Below are positions 21,667-32,933 of a DNA stretch of 64,000 nt, one piece after another. Where the stretch lies: assembly GCA_038503065.1 (NCBI GenBank), contig JBCAMK010000013.1:1364001-1428000 (forward strand), in the 5' to 3' direction. Under the pieces are notes generated by a model, which saw only the letters and a program-made list of their open reading frames with translations, made no database searches and was not told the DNA's origin. Position numbers and translations under genes: made by a program. The first letter of the stretch is position 1; the number at the start of each line of letters is the position of its first letter. This stretch comes from Paragyromitra xinjiangensis. Lineage: Eukaryota; Ascomycota; Pezizomycetes; Pezizales; Discinaceae.

Positions 21667-23563
21667 TTTTGTTTGACCCTATGGAGGAATTGAATTTGAG
21701 GTAAATGAGGAAAGGAAGGACGTTTATTTAATAATATTGCGGAACTGGAGACTCGCCTTTTGATATGGCTGAGCCGTGGGGATTTTAATGTTTGCTTCTT
21801 TGTCGGACCGGGATTGTATATTTGTTGAAAAGCTTGAGTCTTTGCTCTACAAGTCTCTTTTTTTATCTTCTATGATGTCAAATATCTGTCTCGGCTTGTC
21901 TATTGGCGGTGTATTTTTTTCGTAACTTTTGGTTTGCTTGGAGCTTTACTCTAATACCAGGGTGCACTTTTTGCGATTGCAGTACCACCCGCTACCTACC
22001 ATTGCCGTCTAACTCGATCGGGGAATAACGAGGGTCGTCAAAACCCATCTTTTTAGAGTTTGGCGGAGTCTAAAAGGGGGCGTATATCCACGGGAATTTG
22101 TTTAGAATAACCTATATAACTAGTACCTAGCTACCACATTTGTTGGCATCCGGTTCAGAGTCGGAGTGGGGGGAGTTCTTTATCTCACGAATTAAATTGC
22201 ATCTCTACCGAGTTCCTCGGCTAGCCAGACCACAGCATATAATTCCAGCTTACCTCAGCCTCCAAGCCCTAAGAAGCGGAACGAAGCGCATAATATATTA
22301 GAGACTTTGCGCAGTCGGGGCTGGCTTCATTTTAAACTATCTTGGCGCTAAGAAGCCAAGACCGGACACATCCAGATCCCGATTTGAAGCCAGAGCAGCA
22401 AGCAAATCGCCAAATTTGACTTCCCCCTCTACCAACCACTATAACTTAGTTGTCTGAAGGCTGTTTTTCAGTGAATATTTTCCTAAATAATCTTTAGATG
22501 CAAAGGAATCTATTCATAAATTATAGTGAATTTGAAAACTTTATTTATGGTATAGGAAATTTGTAGACTTTCAGTTAACCGGTTGCTACCCCCACCTCCA
22601 CACTAAAAACTTGGTCATGGTGATCAGTGGCAAAGAACATCTGGCTCTATCCAACCCACCGAAAATCCCTATAATGCCAAGGTGCAAGGAAGCTGGATGC
22701 ATCCAGCGCAAAGGCTCTATTAAGGTAATTTTGACAGTTCACCCTATTTTTAGCCCTCGCTACAAGAAAGAACTCTGTTCGTGTCAGAAAAACGGTTATC
22801 ACGGATCTATCCCGCTAGCTTCATGATCAACCGTCCAGGAGTTGATCTTTTTTCTGCAAATCCAGTAAGATGATGTCATGCAGTGCGGCGTGGCGCGCAC
22901 AGGCTTGAGAAAAAGAAAAAAAATCGATGGATCTACTTTAGTTTGTTTCAAGAAACGAACCGACGCGGGTGGGTGTTCAGGCTAAAGGTTAGTGTTGCGT
23001 GTGTGAGCTTTTTCATCAGGCGTCACTCGATGTCCATCCTACGCGATTGGAGGGGCTTGGGTCTATGCTCGGCCACTGGGCCGATAGGTCATGCAGGTAT
23101 GGTTGTCGAAATGGCTATAGTTGCTTAATAAAGAGCTGTCATCTGGGGGGCTTTCTGTTCAGTTGCTTGTGAGACGCGTTTGGTCGTGATTGTCCCAATA
23201 TATCCATAGGTGATTAAAGTTCCTCACCGGTGTCGCCATTCCCGGGAATGATATGTCCGAGCTCGGTTAGGAGTTCCAGAAGCTCTGAAAGCTCTGAGAA
23301 TCCACATAGATAATTACACCCCACTAGACGACTACGTAAAGCACCAATCCAGAAATATCAGTACCTGCCAGAAAAAGTGCCAGAAAAACTGAGTTATTAG
23401 GATATCATTGTAAATCTCGTCGATAGTTGCCCTACTACGTAGCGCGGAACTTACACCGAGTAAAGGTTGGATTTTGGCTAGGGGCTCGGGGGTACTATTT
23501 CACGGATGGACGCTGGTGTCGTGAGCGTCGTGTCTCCTTCCCTAAGAGGCTTGCACCTTATTA
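21667..23563. other. Gene-free stretch downstream of the membrane protein
   Basis: No supportable gene. 21667-21900 is probably the 3' UTR. The open frames at 22611-22826 and 22883-23128 are short and match nothing I know. Confidence 0.5.
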
Positions 23564-23746
23564 CAGTCGCACCTCGTTATGCTGGACACCTAGAATCTAG
23601 TGGATCTCGCACGAGATAGCAAGTTTTCCCAAAGAATCCGGGGCAGCAAATCTATTCCGCAGTAGAAAAATGTTTTGGTTAGGGAATTTTGTACGAGACA
23701 GCAAGGGATTTGGCATACCGAGTTCCGGCATGGCGAGGTGCGACTG
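23564..23746. mobile_element. Miniature pogo/Fot1-like element, copy A (183 bp)
   Basis: Terminal inverted repeats begin CAGTCGCACCTCGTTATGC on the left and, read inward from the right, CAGTCGCACCTCGCCATGC. The element is flanked by TA on both sides (23562-23563 and 23747-23748), the target duplication of Tc1/mariner/pogo transposases. There is no coding capacity, so it is a non-autonomous miniature element (MITE). It is exactly the same length as copy B at 62560. Confidence 0.85.
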
Positions 23747-23748
23747 TA

Positions 23749-25521
23749 TTCAATCTTGTCAGGAAAAATTTCATACTCGTCCCGCATCCGCCCGTTTACA
23801 TAAAGGGAATTTAAAGAAATACCCTGACGGTGAGAGGGTTTAGTTCCATTGTCGGGGGAATACCGCATAATTTGAACCTAGTTCGTCGGTCCTTTGTCGA
23901 TGGTAGTAATTGGGATTTGGACGAGGATTTTCACTACTAGGCGAAACATCCGTTGTTACAATACTAGGGACGCCTGGTTATCCTTTCACCTTTGAAAACG
24001 AACTATGAAAGGGTATTAATACTACCACTTTATGCAGTAAGGCTACTTACATCAGCTCTTTCTGCATCCATGTATCATCAATGATTTTTATCAGTTTTTC
24101 GAGACACAAACCGATTCCTAACTCTTTCTTAGCTGCAATTTATATGTGCATGGTGGTTAGGCCTAATTTAGCTATTACTAGTGTGACCGCAGGCACATGT
24201 ACTCAACTAGGGATGCCCAACCGAAAGTACAAAAATGAGGGTAGCGGTTTCCTAGTAGTACATGTATTCTAAAGCTACTTCATTGAACCCAGCTACTAGT
24301 GTTAGATATACTTAACAAGTTAATAAGTTAATCAACTAACCAATCAATCTAACTGCTGGCCCATACCTTATCTTTATCCGTCCATTCTCTTTGGGTTCTG
24401 GGGAAATCTCGCAGAACGCATTAATACGCTATCAATCAAGGTAAGGGAGCCATCCGAGCGCATCTAACCCGAAAGATGGTATGTAATCATAGAATCTCAC
24501 TCGCTACGCTCAAATCCTCCTATAATAAACCTGTACTATGCCGGAGAAGGCTCCGCCTATCGACCCGCCTTGACTTCATAACAGGCCTGGGATATAATTT
24601 GCGCATGCACACTAGAACCTTCTACCAAGCCTCCTAGAGCCTCCTATCACGGTGATACCCGATTAGGAAGCTTGTTTTCAACGACTTTTGATCTACAAGC
24701 ATCAGGGCGTAATTTGCGTATATACCTCATCAGATTGGAACTCCGTAAGTAAGGGTTTTGGGATTTGTTCGTGAACAGGTCCTGGTAGCAAGGTATCTTC
24801 TCTCGGAGTCATTCCCTTATAGGCAGGGAATAAAAATTTGTGGTACGTGTACTATGACAGCACAACCCCTAGTACAGTGCTGCGCACTGGTCTATAGGGC
24901 ACGGGCCTCAGAGAGGCGAAGTAGGGTTAATGTTTCGGCATTAAAAGTAGGGGATGCCTTCTTGGTATATATGCCGAGTTTCCATTTGAGGTATTTCGTG
25001 TTCCTAGATTGTACCTAGGTGACTGTAGATTCGTCTGGATCTACTTGAAAATAATTGTGAAGCTTTTTATTTTAGCGTATACATGTGTATCTACCTGTCT
25101 ACCTACATGTAGCTTTCATTACCCTTACTAGCCTGTTGCTAGTAGGATCGTATCAGATAAACAAGAGAGAATCGCAACTGCCTACCGGTGAAAAAAATCG
25201 ACAACGAAAAAAAGGCGCCACACGAATTCATACACGTAGAAATTTCATCGCCAAAGGTCGGGCTTGAATATCGGAGCAGAACTCCGTATAACGCTGACAT
25301 GGGTATTTTTGGGTAGGAAAAAAACATCTTCCCTAGATCAACTAAGGGAAATGGGGGAGGCGGACCAACAAGTCGAGACCAGCGACTAGAAGGCAACCAA
25401 TAAATAAGAGGAAAAATTCAAATACCACGCCCGTTAAAACGCCCCATCATAAAATTTCAGTAATATACCCCCGATAAAAATGCAATATCACAGTCAGAAT
25501 TGGGAAAGACGATTGGTGTAA
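23749..25521. other. Gene-free stretch
   Basis: No supportable gene. Short palindromes with ACATGT occur (24203, 24251, 25095). The last part, before 25522, is probably the 3' UTR of the Wss1 gene. Confidence 0.5.
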
Positions 25522-26976
25522 TCAAGAGCTCAGCTTCATCATTCCACAAGTCGTGCAGGTCCACCACCTAGGATCGTTGACGGCTGTGCAATGTTGACAA
25601 TCCCACATCCTTCTCACCGGTGCTGCTACTACATCGGGTCCAAACCGTACCCTCTGCTTTGTTTTTACGGAGGTAGATCTCCTCAGCCCTCCCGGCCTGG
25701 TAGGCTGGGCAGTTGCTGCTGAATGCCGTCTCGGGACCTCTATGACTTCTGGTTCCTCCTCTGGCCTTTGAACACCGCAAGCGTCACAGTTGATGTTCGA
25801 GACAGGGTTGATAAGCGTACATAGATCGCATACCCATGTAGTTGTGTTTATACCTACCGCCTCTTCATAGGTCGGTGGTTCGTCCGCAAATAAGGAACCA
25901 GAAGGCACAGGGCGCCTGTTCTCGGAGGCTGGCGACGACTCTGATAAAGCGGGCCGAGGGTGCTTGGACCCAGCAGATCGTGACGTGGAAGCCGCTACTG
26001 AAATAGGAATTTGGATTGGCTCATCGTCATCCTCTATCCAAACATAACCGCCACGTTCTTCCCAAGCCCTCCTCTGCATCGCCTCTTCCCTTTCGCCTTC
26101 TGCAATAAGGTCGATTGCTGCTTGGATAATAGCTTGCTCGTTAGCGTCATCTTCTTCTGCCTGTGTTCGGAAACCGTTTTTGATTGCCCTCTCGGCGTCA
26201 GCTTCCATTTTTCCTCTATCACCAGCCCCACTTTCGACTCCACAAGTTTTTGAGATGCGAGCCCGCCTTAGTGCTGCCGCTGCCACCCTCTCCCTCATTT
26301 CTTGATAGTCCGGAGTTATATCATTTCTTGCACCACCGCCGAGCTTTTGACCGGATCCGCTGGATTGTGCTCGTCTTTTTTCGGCAGCAGCCAAAGCCTT
26401 ACGACGAGCATCATTTACGGAGGAGGGATTATGAGATCTTCCAACCCCCAGACGAGTTCCTTCTGAGTAGAATCCTTCGCCGTTATAGCCAGAACGGCGT
26501 ACGGTTGCATACTCATCCTCGAGCTCTTTGAGGAAAGCGTGAAATTTTTCGTCGTGTGGCCCATGAACATTGTGGGTAAGTCTAGTAGAGATAAATTTAG
26601 TATCCCAGTGGGAAGAGTGGGATAGTTGGGGGCCGCGTACTCGTGAAGCATAGTAAAAACGCAATCCTCAAGCTCTAAGAATACGTTATGGTCGTAAGGT
26701 TGACGGAGGCGAATGCAAATTTTCGCTCCACCATTTATGTTCAACCCTGTGAATTATTAGTTTTTTGCTATTTCGCACCAATAAGTTGGCTGCAGACATA
26801 CCAAGGAGGTTCTTTTGATCGGGCCAAAACTCTGCTAAACAGCCGACCCTGAAACCTCGTTGCAGCATAATGGGCTTGACAAGGCTGGCAATTTTTCGTA
26901 GCATAAAGAGAGCATGTTGCTCCCGCGGCTTCTCACGCATATGCACATATGAACCGATAAGCTGACCTTGGGCCAT
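25522..26976 (-). CDS. WSS1: DNA-dependent metalloprotease Wss1, three exons
   Basis: Exons 26976-26802, 26746-26641 and 26581-25522 give 446 residues. The introns are 26747-26801 (gtatgt...cag) and 26582-26640 (gtacgc...tag). Wss1/SPRTN-type proteases degrade proteins crosslinked to DNA. The WLM domain fills residues about 1-145; the second intron lies inside the active site, which reads HELTHNVHGPHD with zinc ligands H93, H97 and H103 and catalytic E94. GYNGEGFYSEGTRLG follows. A Cdc48/VCP-interacting motif fitting R-x5-A-A-x2-R is at 153-163 (RRKALAAAEKR), and a SHP-like GSGQKLGG lies just after. Two RanBP2-type zinc fingers sit at about 343-369 (WVCDLC...CDAC) and 420-441 (WDCQHC...CTTC). 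All key residues are present, so the enzyme looks functional. Confidence 0.95.
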
Positions 26977-28285
26977 GGCAACGGAAATGAAGTGATGGGC
27001 AGTTGAAACTTAAGATGTGACGAACGAAGTGTATGGATTAAGAACGTAGGAAGGGATGAGTGATCGTGAGCGAGAGAGTTTAAGTACCCTAGGATATTAA
27101 AAGGCTGAGGCAGTGCGGGGGCAATAGAAGATGGTCTCTATAGAAAAGCAAACACGGGGACTACAATATGGCGGAAAGGTGGCAGAAAGGTGTTGGTTGA
27201 TGAAGCCTTTCTTGTTCCTGCGTTACCTGGAGATTCGGGCAAGTTCGTGCAAATTCGCCAGACGAGATCGAGCTTAGAGAAAATAAATCGAGACGCGAAG
27301 ACGCGAGGTGGGATGCCGAGCCTCTTATCGAGAAGGACGCGATTTATCATCGACCGCTCAAAGTGTTTTGCTCGGCCGCTTTCACCCGCCCTTCCTTTGG
27401 GATTGGTCAGATGTGCGGTGACCAAACATAGAGTGGATGCCGAGGTGTGTGTGGTAGGGTTCTCATGCCACTGGCCGGCCTTGCGCTGCAGCCCAAGTCG
27501 CAACCCAGTGCTTCTTAAGAACCCAATTCGCTCCTGCGCGATGCGCTTTCGTCCGAAATCGTTGACTACCGAGTTACTATTCGTTCTTAAGGGATAAAAA
27601 TGTGGACTTTAGAGAAAAAAATGACCTCCTTTCTCCACGATGATTTGTTTGATCCCGGGGAATCTGCAGCATCAGGAAAGACTGCTGATGTGTTCGGTAC
27701 GAGCTCGCTTGTATGTATGTGAAAAAAATAAGGCAAAATTTAATTTTCCGGTGTGGATAGTCTCTTTATCCGATCCAATTATTCGGAGTTGGTCGGGGTT
27801 TTCGGGCCGTTTTTTTCGTTTCGGTTCGACTTCCGGTTTCGCCTGCAATCTGGTCCCGAGCCGATACAAGTATTTTAGTTAGGAAGACGAGTGAGAGGAC
27901 ATGATGATATACGGTTTTAAATCATGGTTGTACATCCTATCACTAGTATAAGCAATCACCAATTCTAAAGACCTCCTTTGAAATACATCTAGGAGTGCAA
28001 TGAGAACGATGGGGTTATATATTTGGAAAAGGAGCTAACGAGAGGGCTTCTTTGCCCGTTCAGTTCGCAAGGCGTGTACCGCACATTCTAATTTCTAGCC
28101 CTCGAGACACTTAACGGCCCTTATTCCAGGGACATCTTCTCTCTTTCTTCTTCCCTCATCATCCTCAGCTCTCTACTTACTTCTTTTGTAACGCGTCCAA
28201 CCTGCTAACCCGCTTGTCCTCTTCTCTCCTTCCTAGTCTCGCCCCCACATTCTTTGATTAGTTACTTTCTCGCGTCCCCGCTACA
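26977..28285. other. Divergent promoter region between Wss1 and an unknown gene
   Basis: The two genes are transcribed away from each other. 28130-28285 is pyrimidine-rich, as expected for the leader of the plus-strand gene. The opposing open frames at 27138-27597 are overlapping and of no recognised family. Confidence 0.5.
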
Positions 28286-29644
28286 ATGCCGCCAGTTCCA
28301 GCGAGTGTTTTCACTCGTTCTATCTTTGAAACAAAGCTTAAGGCCATGGTATTCTGTCGTGGGGTACGTACTTTTCGTCTGCTTCGTCTGCTTCATCCCC
28401 GTCTCCTCCGTCTACTTCATTTACTTGTTCTACCTCACATCTTTCATCCCGTCAGCTTTACTCGTCGCTAGATTACTACATCATCTTTGCCTCTTGACTC
28501 CTTCTCATGTCTTTCTTTGCATCATATCTTCGCCTAAGGGTCACCCTCCTTCTCACATCCCCTCCCCTACATTCTCACTACTACAACATTAGTTCCTTTG
28601 CCTCTTGCTGAGATATCATCTCCGTACCCTTTCCCTGATCCTTCAGGATTAGCTGTTGTGCGGTTCCTAAATTCTCCCAGATTGCCTGCTTTCTTGGATA
28701 CCCCATAAAGTATGACCCTACATTCACCAACCACCACCTTCTTGGTGTCTTTTTGGAGGCAATTCTTTCATATGCCGATAACGACTGCCTTTGGGACTTT
28801 AACGCTACGGATCTGTCTACTGTGTTTGCCCCGCTGCTTGATTATGCAGATATTGTCACGGGGGTGCAAAAGAACGGGGGCACTTCCGACAACCCATTGG
28901 CGTCTTTGAGCCTAAGTTCTATTGAATGGATGCAGAAGAAATTTACTTTTAACGAGGCTTCTGACATGGCTGAAGAACTTGACGGTCTTGCGGGTTCCAG
29001 CGGTAACGGTACAGTTTGGGTCAAGTGGTTTGAGTTTGTTCGTTACTCCGAGTTGATCCACGCCAAAGAGCATCAATTAAGAGACTCGACCTGGTATCCA
29101 TGGGTTAGGACTCGCATTATCGGAATGATGATGATGCGTCCAATGGAGCCGGATGTGGTATGTTTAGTTCTGTCCTGTTAATTTTTAGTTGGGTGGCAGT
29201 GCTTATGAATTCCGGTTGCAGGCTGAGCAGCAATTCTTCCTCACCTGTTGTAAACTTCACGAATATCTTCCAGCAAATGATAATTATAAGGGACGCATTG
29301 CTGAGGTCTTCTCTGAGAGCAATGCTACGCATTTAAAACCCTTAGCAAACCCTACAAGCCTTGCTAGTCTTGTGAAGCTGAGACTTCCAACTGTTGGGGA
29401 GCTCATGGACACTCAAACTCCAGATGATGCGAGCAATCACTCCTGGTCGGTTTCACTGGATACTTCCGCCTCTAAGAGTTCTATCGAGCCTCCCCTACTC
29501 AGAAAGTGGACTTTCCCTGCTGAGTTTGTTCCGGAGATGTATACTCCCCACCCTATTTCCACCCTCATGTCGAAACTACTCGACGGCTCGATCCCTGAGC
29601 CTAGAGAATCCAACTGGAGCCGCAAGAACATCACTTATTGGTGA
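28286..29644 (+). CDS. Unrecognised protein of 325 residues, three exons
   Basis: Exons 28286-28363, 28681-29157 and 29222-29644 join in frame. Intron 1 (28364-28680, gtacgt...cccag) is unusually long for this window at 317 bp; intron 2 (29158-29221, gtatgt...gcag) is 64 bp. The protein starts MPPVPASVFTRSIF, then CFLGYPIKYDPTFTNHHLLGV, WVKWFEFVRYSEL, WYPWVRTRIIG, FFLTCCKLHEYLPANDN, and ends SRKNITYW. There is no signal peptide, no membrane segment and no motif I recognise. Splice sites, codon continuity and complex composition support a real gene. The first exon encodes only 26 residues, and its choice depends on the ATG near a pyrimidine-rich leader. Confidence 0.7.
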
Positions 29645-31523
29645 TATGTTACCTCACCTTTCATCTCAACTGATATCATCAATTTTGGCCTAAACCGTTG
29701 TCTTGAAATGGCAACATATGGTAGGAGGAAGAACACATCACACACATAAAGATGATCTCTTACTGTATTTTGGCTGTTTCTTTTCCTACCTTCTAACTGC
29801 CCCCTAATTTCATTTAAGTTATTTATCTCCTCTATTTCTTTTCGGTTTTATTCTGAGAACACTAAAAACTGCGCGTAGGCGTTAAATGTGGGTTTTTTCT
29901 GCCGTGCTTTAGTACGAATAATGGAGGGAAGGGATATAGTATATGCGAATGATTCTTGGTTTTGGATACCTTGGGGGCTGTTTAGTTAAGTTTTACTTCA
30001 ACCTCTCTACTTTTAATTAAATCATGTTCTTTTCTGTCTTTTGGGGGACCGGAATATCGATGGCGTTATGTTTCCCTATTTTCTCTATATCTTAAAATTC
30101 ATAGACTGAGATTTTTTTTGGCTGTGGGGCTCCTTACATTCTCGCAGGTTTAGGGCTGTCTAGATAGCTCGTGGGTAAGAAACTAAGTCAAATTTTTCTG
30201 AACTTGGTTCCAGTTTACGTAGGGTTATTCCTCTCTGCATATGTTTCGTCGTCTATGGTTTTGGTTCATTCAAGTTCTAACTAGGCTAAGAGCCGGCCAA
30301 TTCAAAATTCGGGGGATTTGAAGCGTGGCCGATTAAATTGACCTCTAAAATTACGGGGAGAAGATGGTTACGGTATTCACCGCTCGGTTACGGTTTATCG
30401 CTGATTTCGCTCCCGGCCATGCCCTCTACCAATAGCTCAAAGGAACCCCGACAATTGTGATCCTTGAATCCTTTAAAATCATCTAACTTTACAGTCCTGT
30501 TTTAAACACCGAATCCATAATCTTCCCCGCTAAACAAAAGATTAAAGAACAAAAAGGGCTTCTCTAATAATAGGAAGGGTTGGCGCCAATTGAAGCAGCC
30601 TTGCACGATTTGCACCTACTTATTCAGTCCTCTACCACGCCGAGAGTCTAGGCGAAATATCACCTGATGCACAATCCGGGAATGCCTGGTCATATTTCTT
30701 AGCGAAAAATTGATGATGAGTAGACGACATAACACAACCATCGTAAACAGCTCTCTCGCCCACGTCGGCAACGGTATATTCGGCCAACCGAGAGTGCGAG
30801 ATCTATCAATCACGCATCACCCTGTTTATCCCGAGCCCTACTATCTTAAACCTCTATGCGAAGAGTTATTGACTAAAGAGGGTAATAGCCTACGGTTACT
30901 GTTCAAGAAACAGTGGGATATCCCATATGTACACGCCTGGCCAGGAAGCTCAATCAACGTCATGCAATATCACTCGTGTCACATATACCCTATCTCCGAC
31001 CAATGGGCCATGGACATACATCGGAACGAAGCTTGCCTACAGGAACGGGAGATTTCAAGGGGTGAAAGAATCACATTTGGGATCCCCATAGTCTTAGTAT
31101 TGACACGACAATACACAGACAGGTAACTCTAAACACAAGCCCGACAGCACAGCGTGGCGAAAGAACATATCTACCACCAGAAGGAGGTCTCCAAACAGCT
31201 CAAAAAGACCATTGGAAAAGACAGATATAAGGGAAATGTAAATATTCATAGCCCGCGGAACCCGACCCCAAGAAAAAAATCAAACCAGCACCAAATAACA
31301 AATCCCTCATGCATAAAACCAAAAGAAAAAATATCAAACTCCCTTCATACTCTTTTGAACGAAATCTCCCTCTTCTAAGCACCTAAAGAATGTATAGTAC
31401 AGCTCTAGTAAGTTAGTCCGGACACATGTGGATAGCAGGTAAGTACGATAGCCACACAAGTCTCCCCCTCTCTTCCTTTCTCTCACCGATGTTTCTCTCC
31501 CTGCTACTGCATCCGTCCTCTAC
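29645..31523. other. Spacer between the unknown gene and TVP38
   Basis: 29645-30100 is T-rich and likely 3' UTR. A 138-codon plus-strand frame at 30710-31126 (MMMSRRHNTTIV to LVLTRQYTDR) is protein-like in parts, but I recognise nothing and cannot support it as a gene. Confidence 0.45.
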
Positions 31524-32933
31524 TTAAGGTAGCACAATCCTTCCCCTGCTATCATTCCTCTCCAACTCTACGCTCCCCTCCATACCATATCCGGTATCGG
31601 CACCTTCGTCCTCCTCGCTTCCCAGCAAATCATCACTCTCCCCATCGCTTCCACTCTCATCCTCATCGGACCATATTCCGGCGCGCTCCAACTCATCACC
31701 CTCTACAAGTCCTGCAATAAGTCCTGCGGCAGCGGATGCGTGCGGGTCATTGTCTTCGACGTCATAATAGGAGGGTGGGTGAGCTCCAGAAGGAAGAGGA
31801 GAAGAAGTCGAGGAGCGAAGGCGTGCACGTTCTTCAACCTCGAGTTGCTTGGCACGCTTGATAGTACGCTTATAGATAAGCCAGCCAGTAAGGATACCAA
31901 GGAGGATACCTAGCCGAGAACTATATCAGTACGCCTCGAGGCTTTTTAGGGAGGGGTCAAGTTCCTGGCGGTTTCTGACTAGAAAGGGGCGATGGTACCT
32001 CCAATAATACTTGAATAATTCAATATCTTTGTCTTCGTATCCATCTTCTGATCTGCCTCCGCTAATCTCGCCAGCCTCTCTCCGATAAAAACATGAATCA
32101 TTAACTTCGGGGTTGCTGCCGCCGTTGCAGCCATAAATGCCCAGGGGGTAACTGTGGGAAATGTGCTCATTGCGCCGTTACCGATGGAATACGGTAACGG
32201 GCACAGGCGTATCATACAAAGGAGTTTGATTCCATCATGTTTCAAGGTGAGTGATAAGGCGGCGAAACGTTTGTCTGTAGCGACCATTCGCCGAGCAAAG
32301 TTACGGAAAAATTGGCGGCAAACTATGAAGGCGGAGGTTGCACCGAGAATAGTGGCCGTTGCAACGATGAACCAACCATTGGGGAAACCATAGACAAAGC
32401 CGGCGAGGGTCACCGAAGTCGAATAGCCGATCATAGGGGGGAAGGCGGAGACATAGCAAAGAGCAAATATTAGGAGCCACCCAGCAGGCCAGTCTCTATC
32501 CCCGGATAACAATATCAGCATCTCAGCCTTCTTCCTAAAAGAGACAAAGAGCTTTCCGGGGATGGGCGAACCTGAGCTTGCTCGCAACCGGTAACATAGC
32601 ATGCAAAATCTGCGAGTGAAACACTAGCATCAAAATTGTAGACACGCTCGCTATAATCAATAACAGTCCCCCCAAGATTTTCTGCTTTAGTGTCAACTTC
32701 TTTGCCCGTTTCCTGGCCCACCGGTTGAACCGCACTACACGTTTCTTTGCTCGTGTCAGCACCGAATTCTTCCCCCCTCCCATCATCCCCCCCCTCGAAT
32801 TCGACGTCAGCGATGAACCTGGTCGTCGATCCGCGGATCTCCTCCGATCTTGGTTTGTCCATCGTGGGGATGAAGGTGGGTGTTCGTCCGCCGGTGAGTA
32901 TAGCGCGCCGGAATGGCGAGGGATTTCCGACAT
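31524..32933 (-). CDS. TVP38: Golgi membrane protein Tvp38 (SNARE-associated/DedA domain), three exons
   Basis: Exons 32933-32572, 32495-31999 and 31909-31524 give 414 residues. Intron 1 is 32496-32571 (gttcgc, branch gctgat, gatag); intron 2 is 31910-31998 (gtacca, branch tactgat, ctag). The first join gives LLPVASKLRDWPAGWLLIF, matching the family spacing. A nearer acceptor that gives a 37-bp intron would add extra residues and was not chosen. The domain shows SAFPPMIGYSTSVTLAGFVYG, GATSAFIVCRQFF, IRLCPLPYSIGNGAMSTF and PKLMIHVFIG, followed by a last membrane segment made by exon 3 (ILLGILTGWLIYKR) and a Ser/acidic-rich cytosolic tail. Tvp38 is a late-Golgi tetraspan-type protein; DedA relatives move lipids across membranes. 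The third exon was found by reading past an apparent stop. Confidence 0.92.

Noticed and set aside
30710..31126. 138-codon plus-strand frame
   Set aside because: No recognised family, no introns or promoter clues; length is within chance for this region.
32535..32602. A 37-bp intron in TVP38 ending at the first ttttag
   Set aside because: Shorter than other introns here, without a branch site, and it inserts extra residues; the 76-bp intron with a gctgat branch restores the family spacing.
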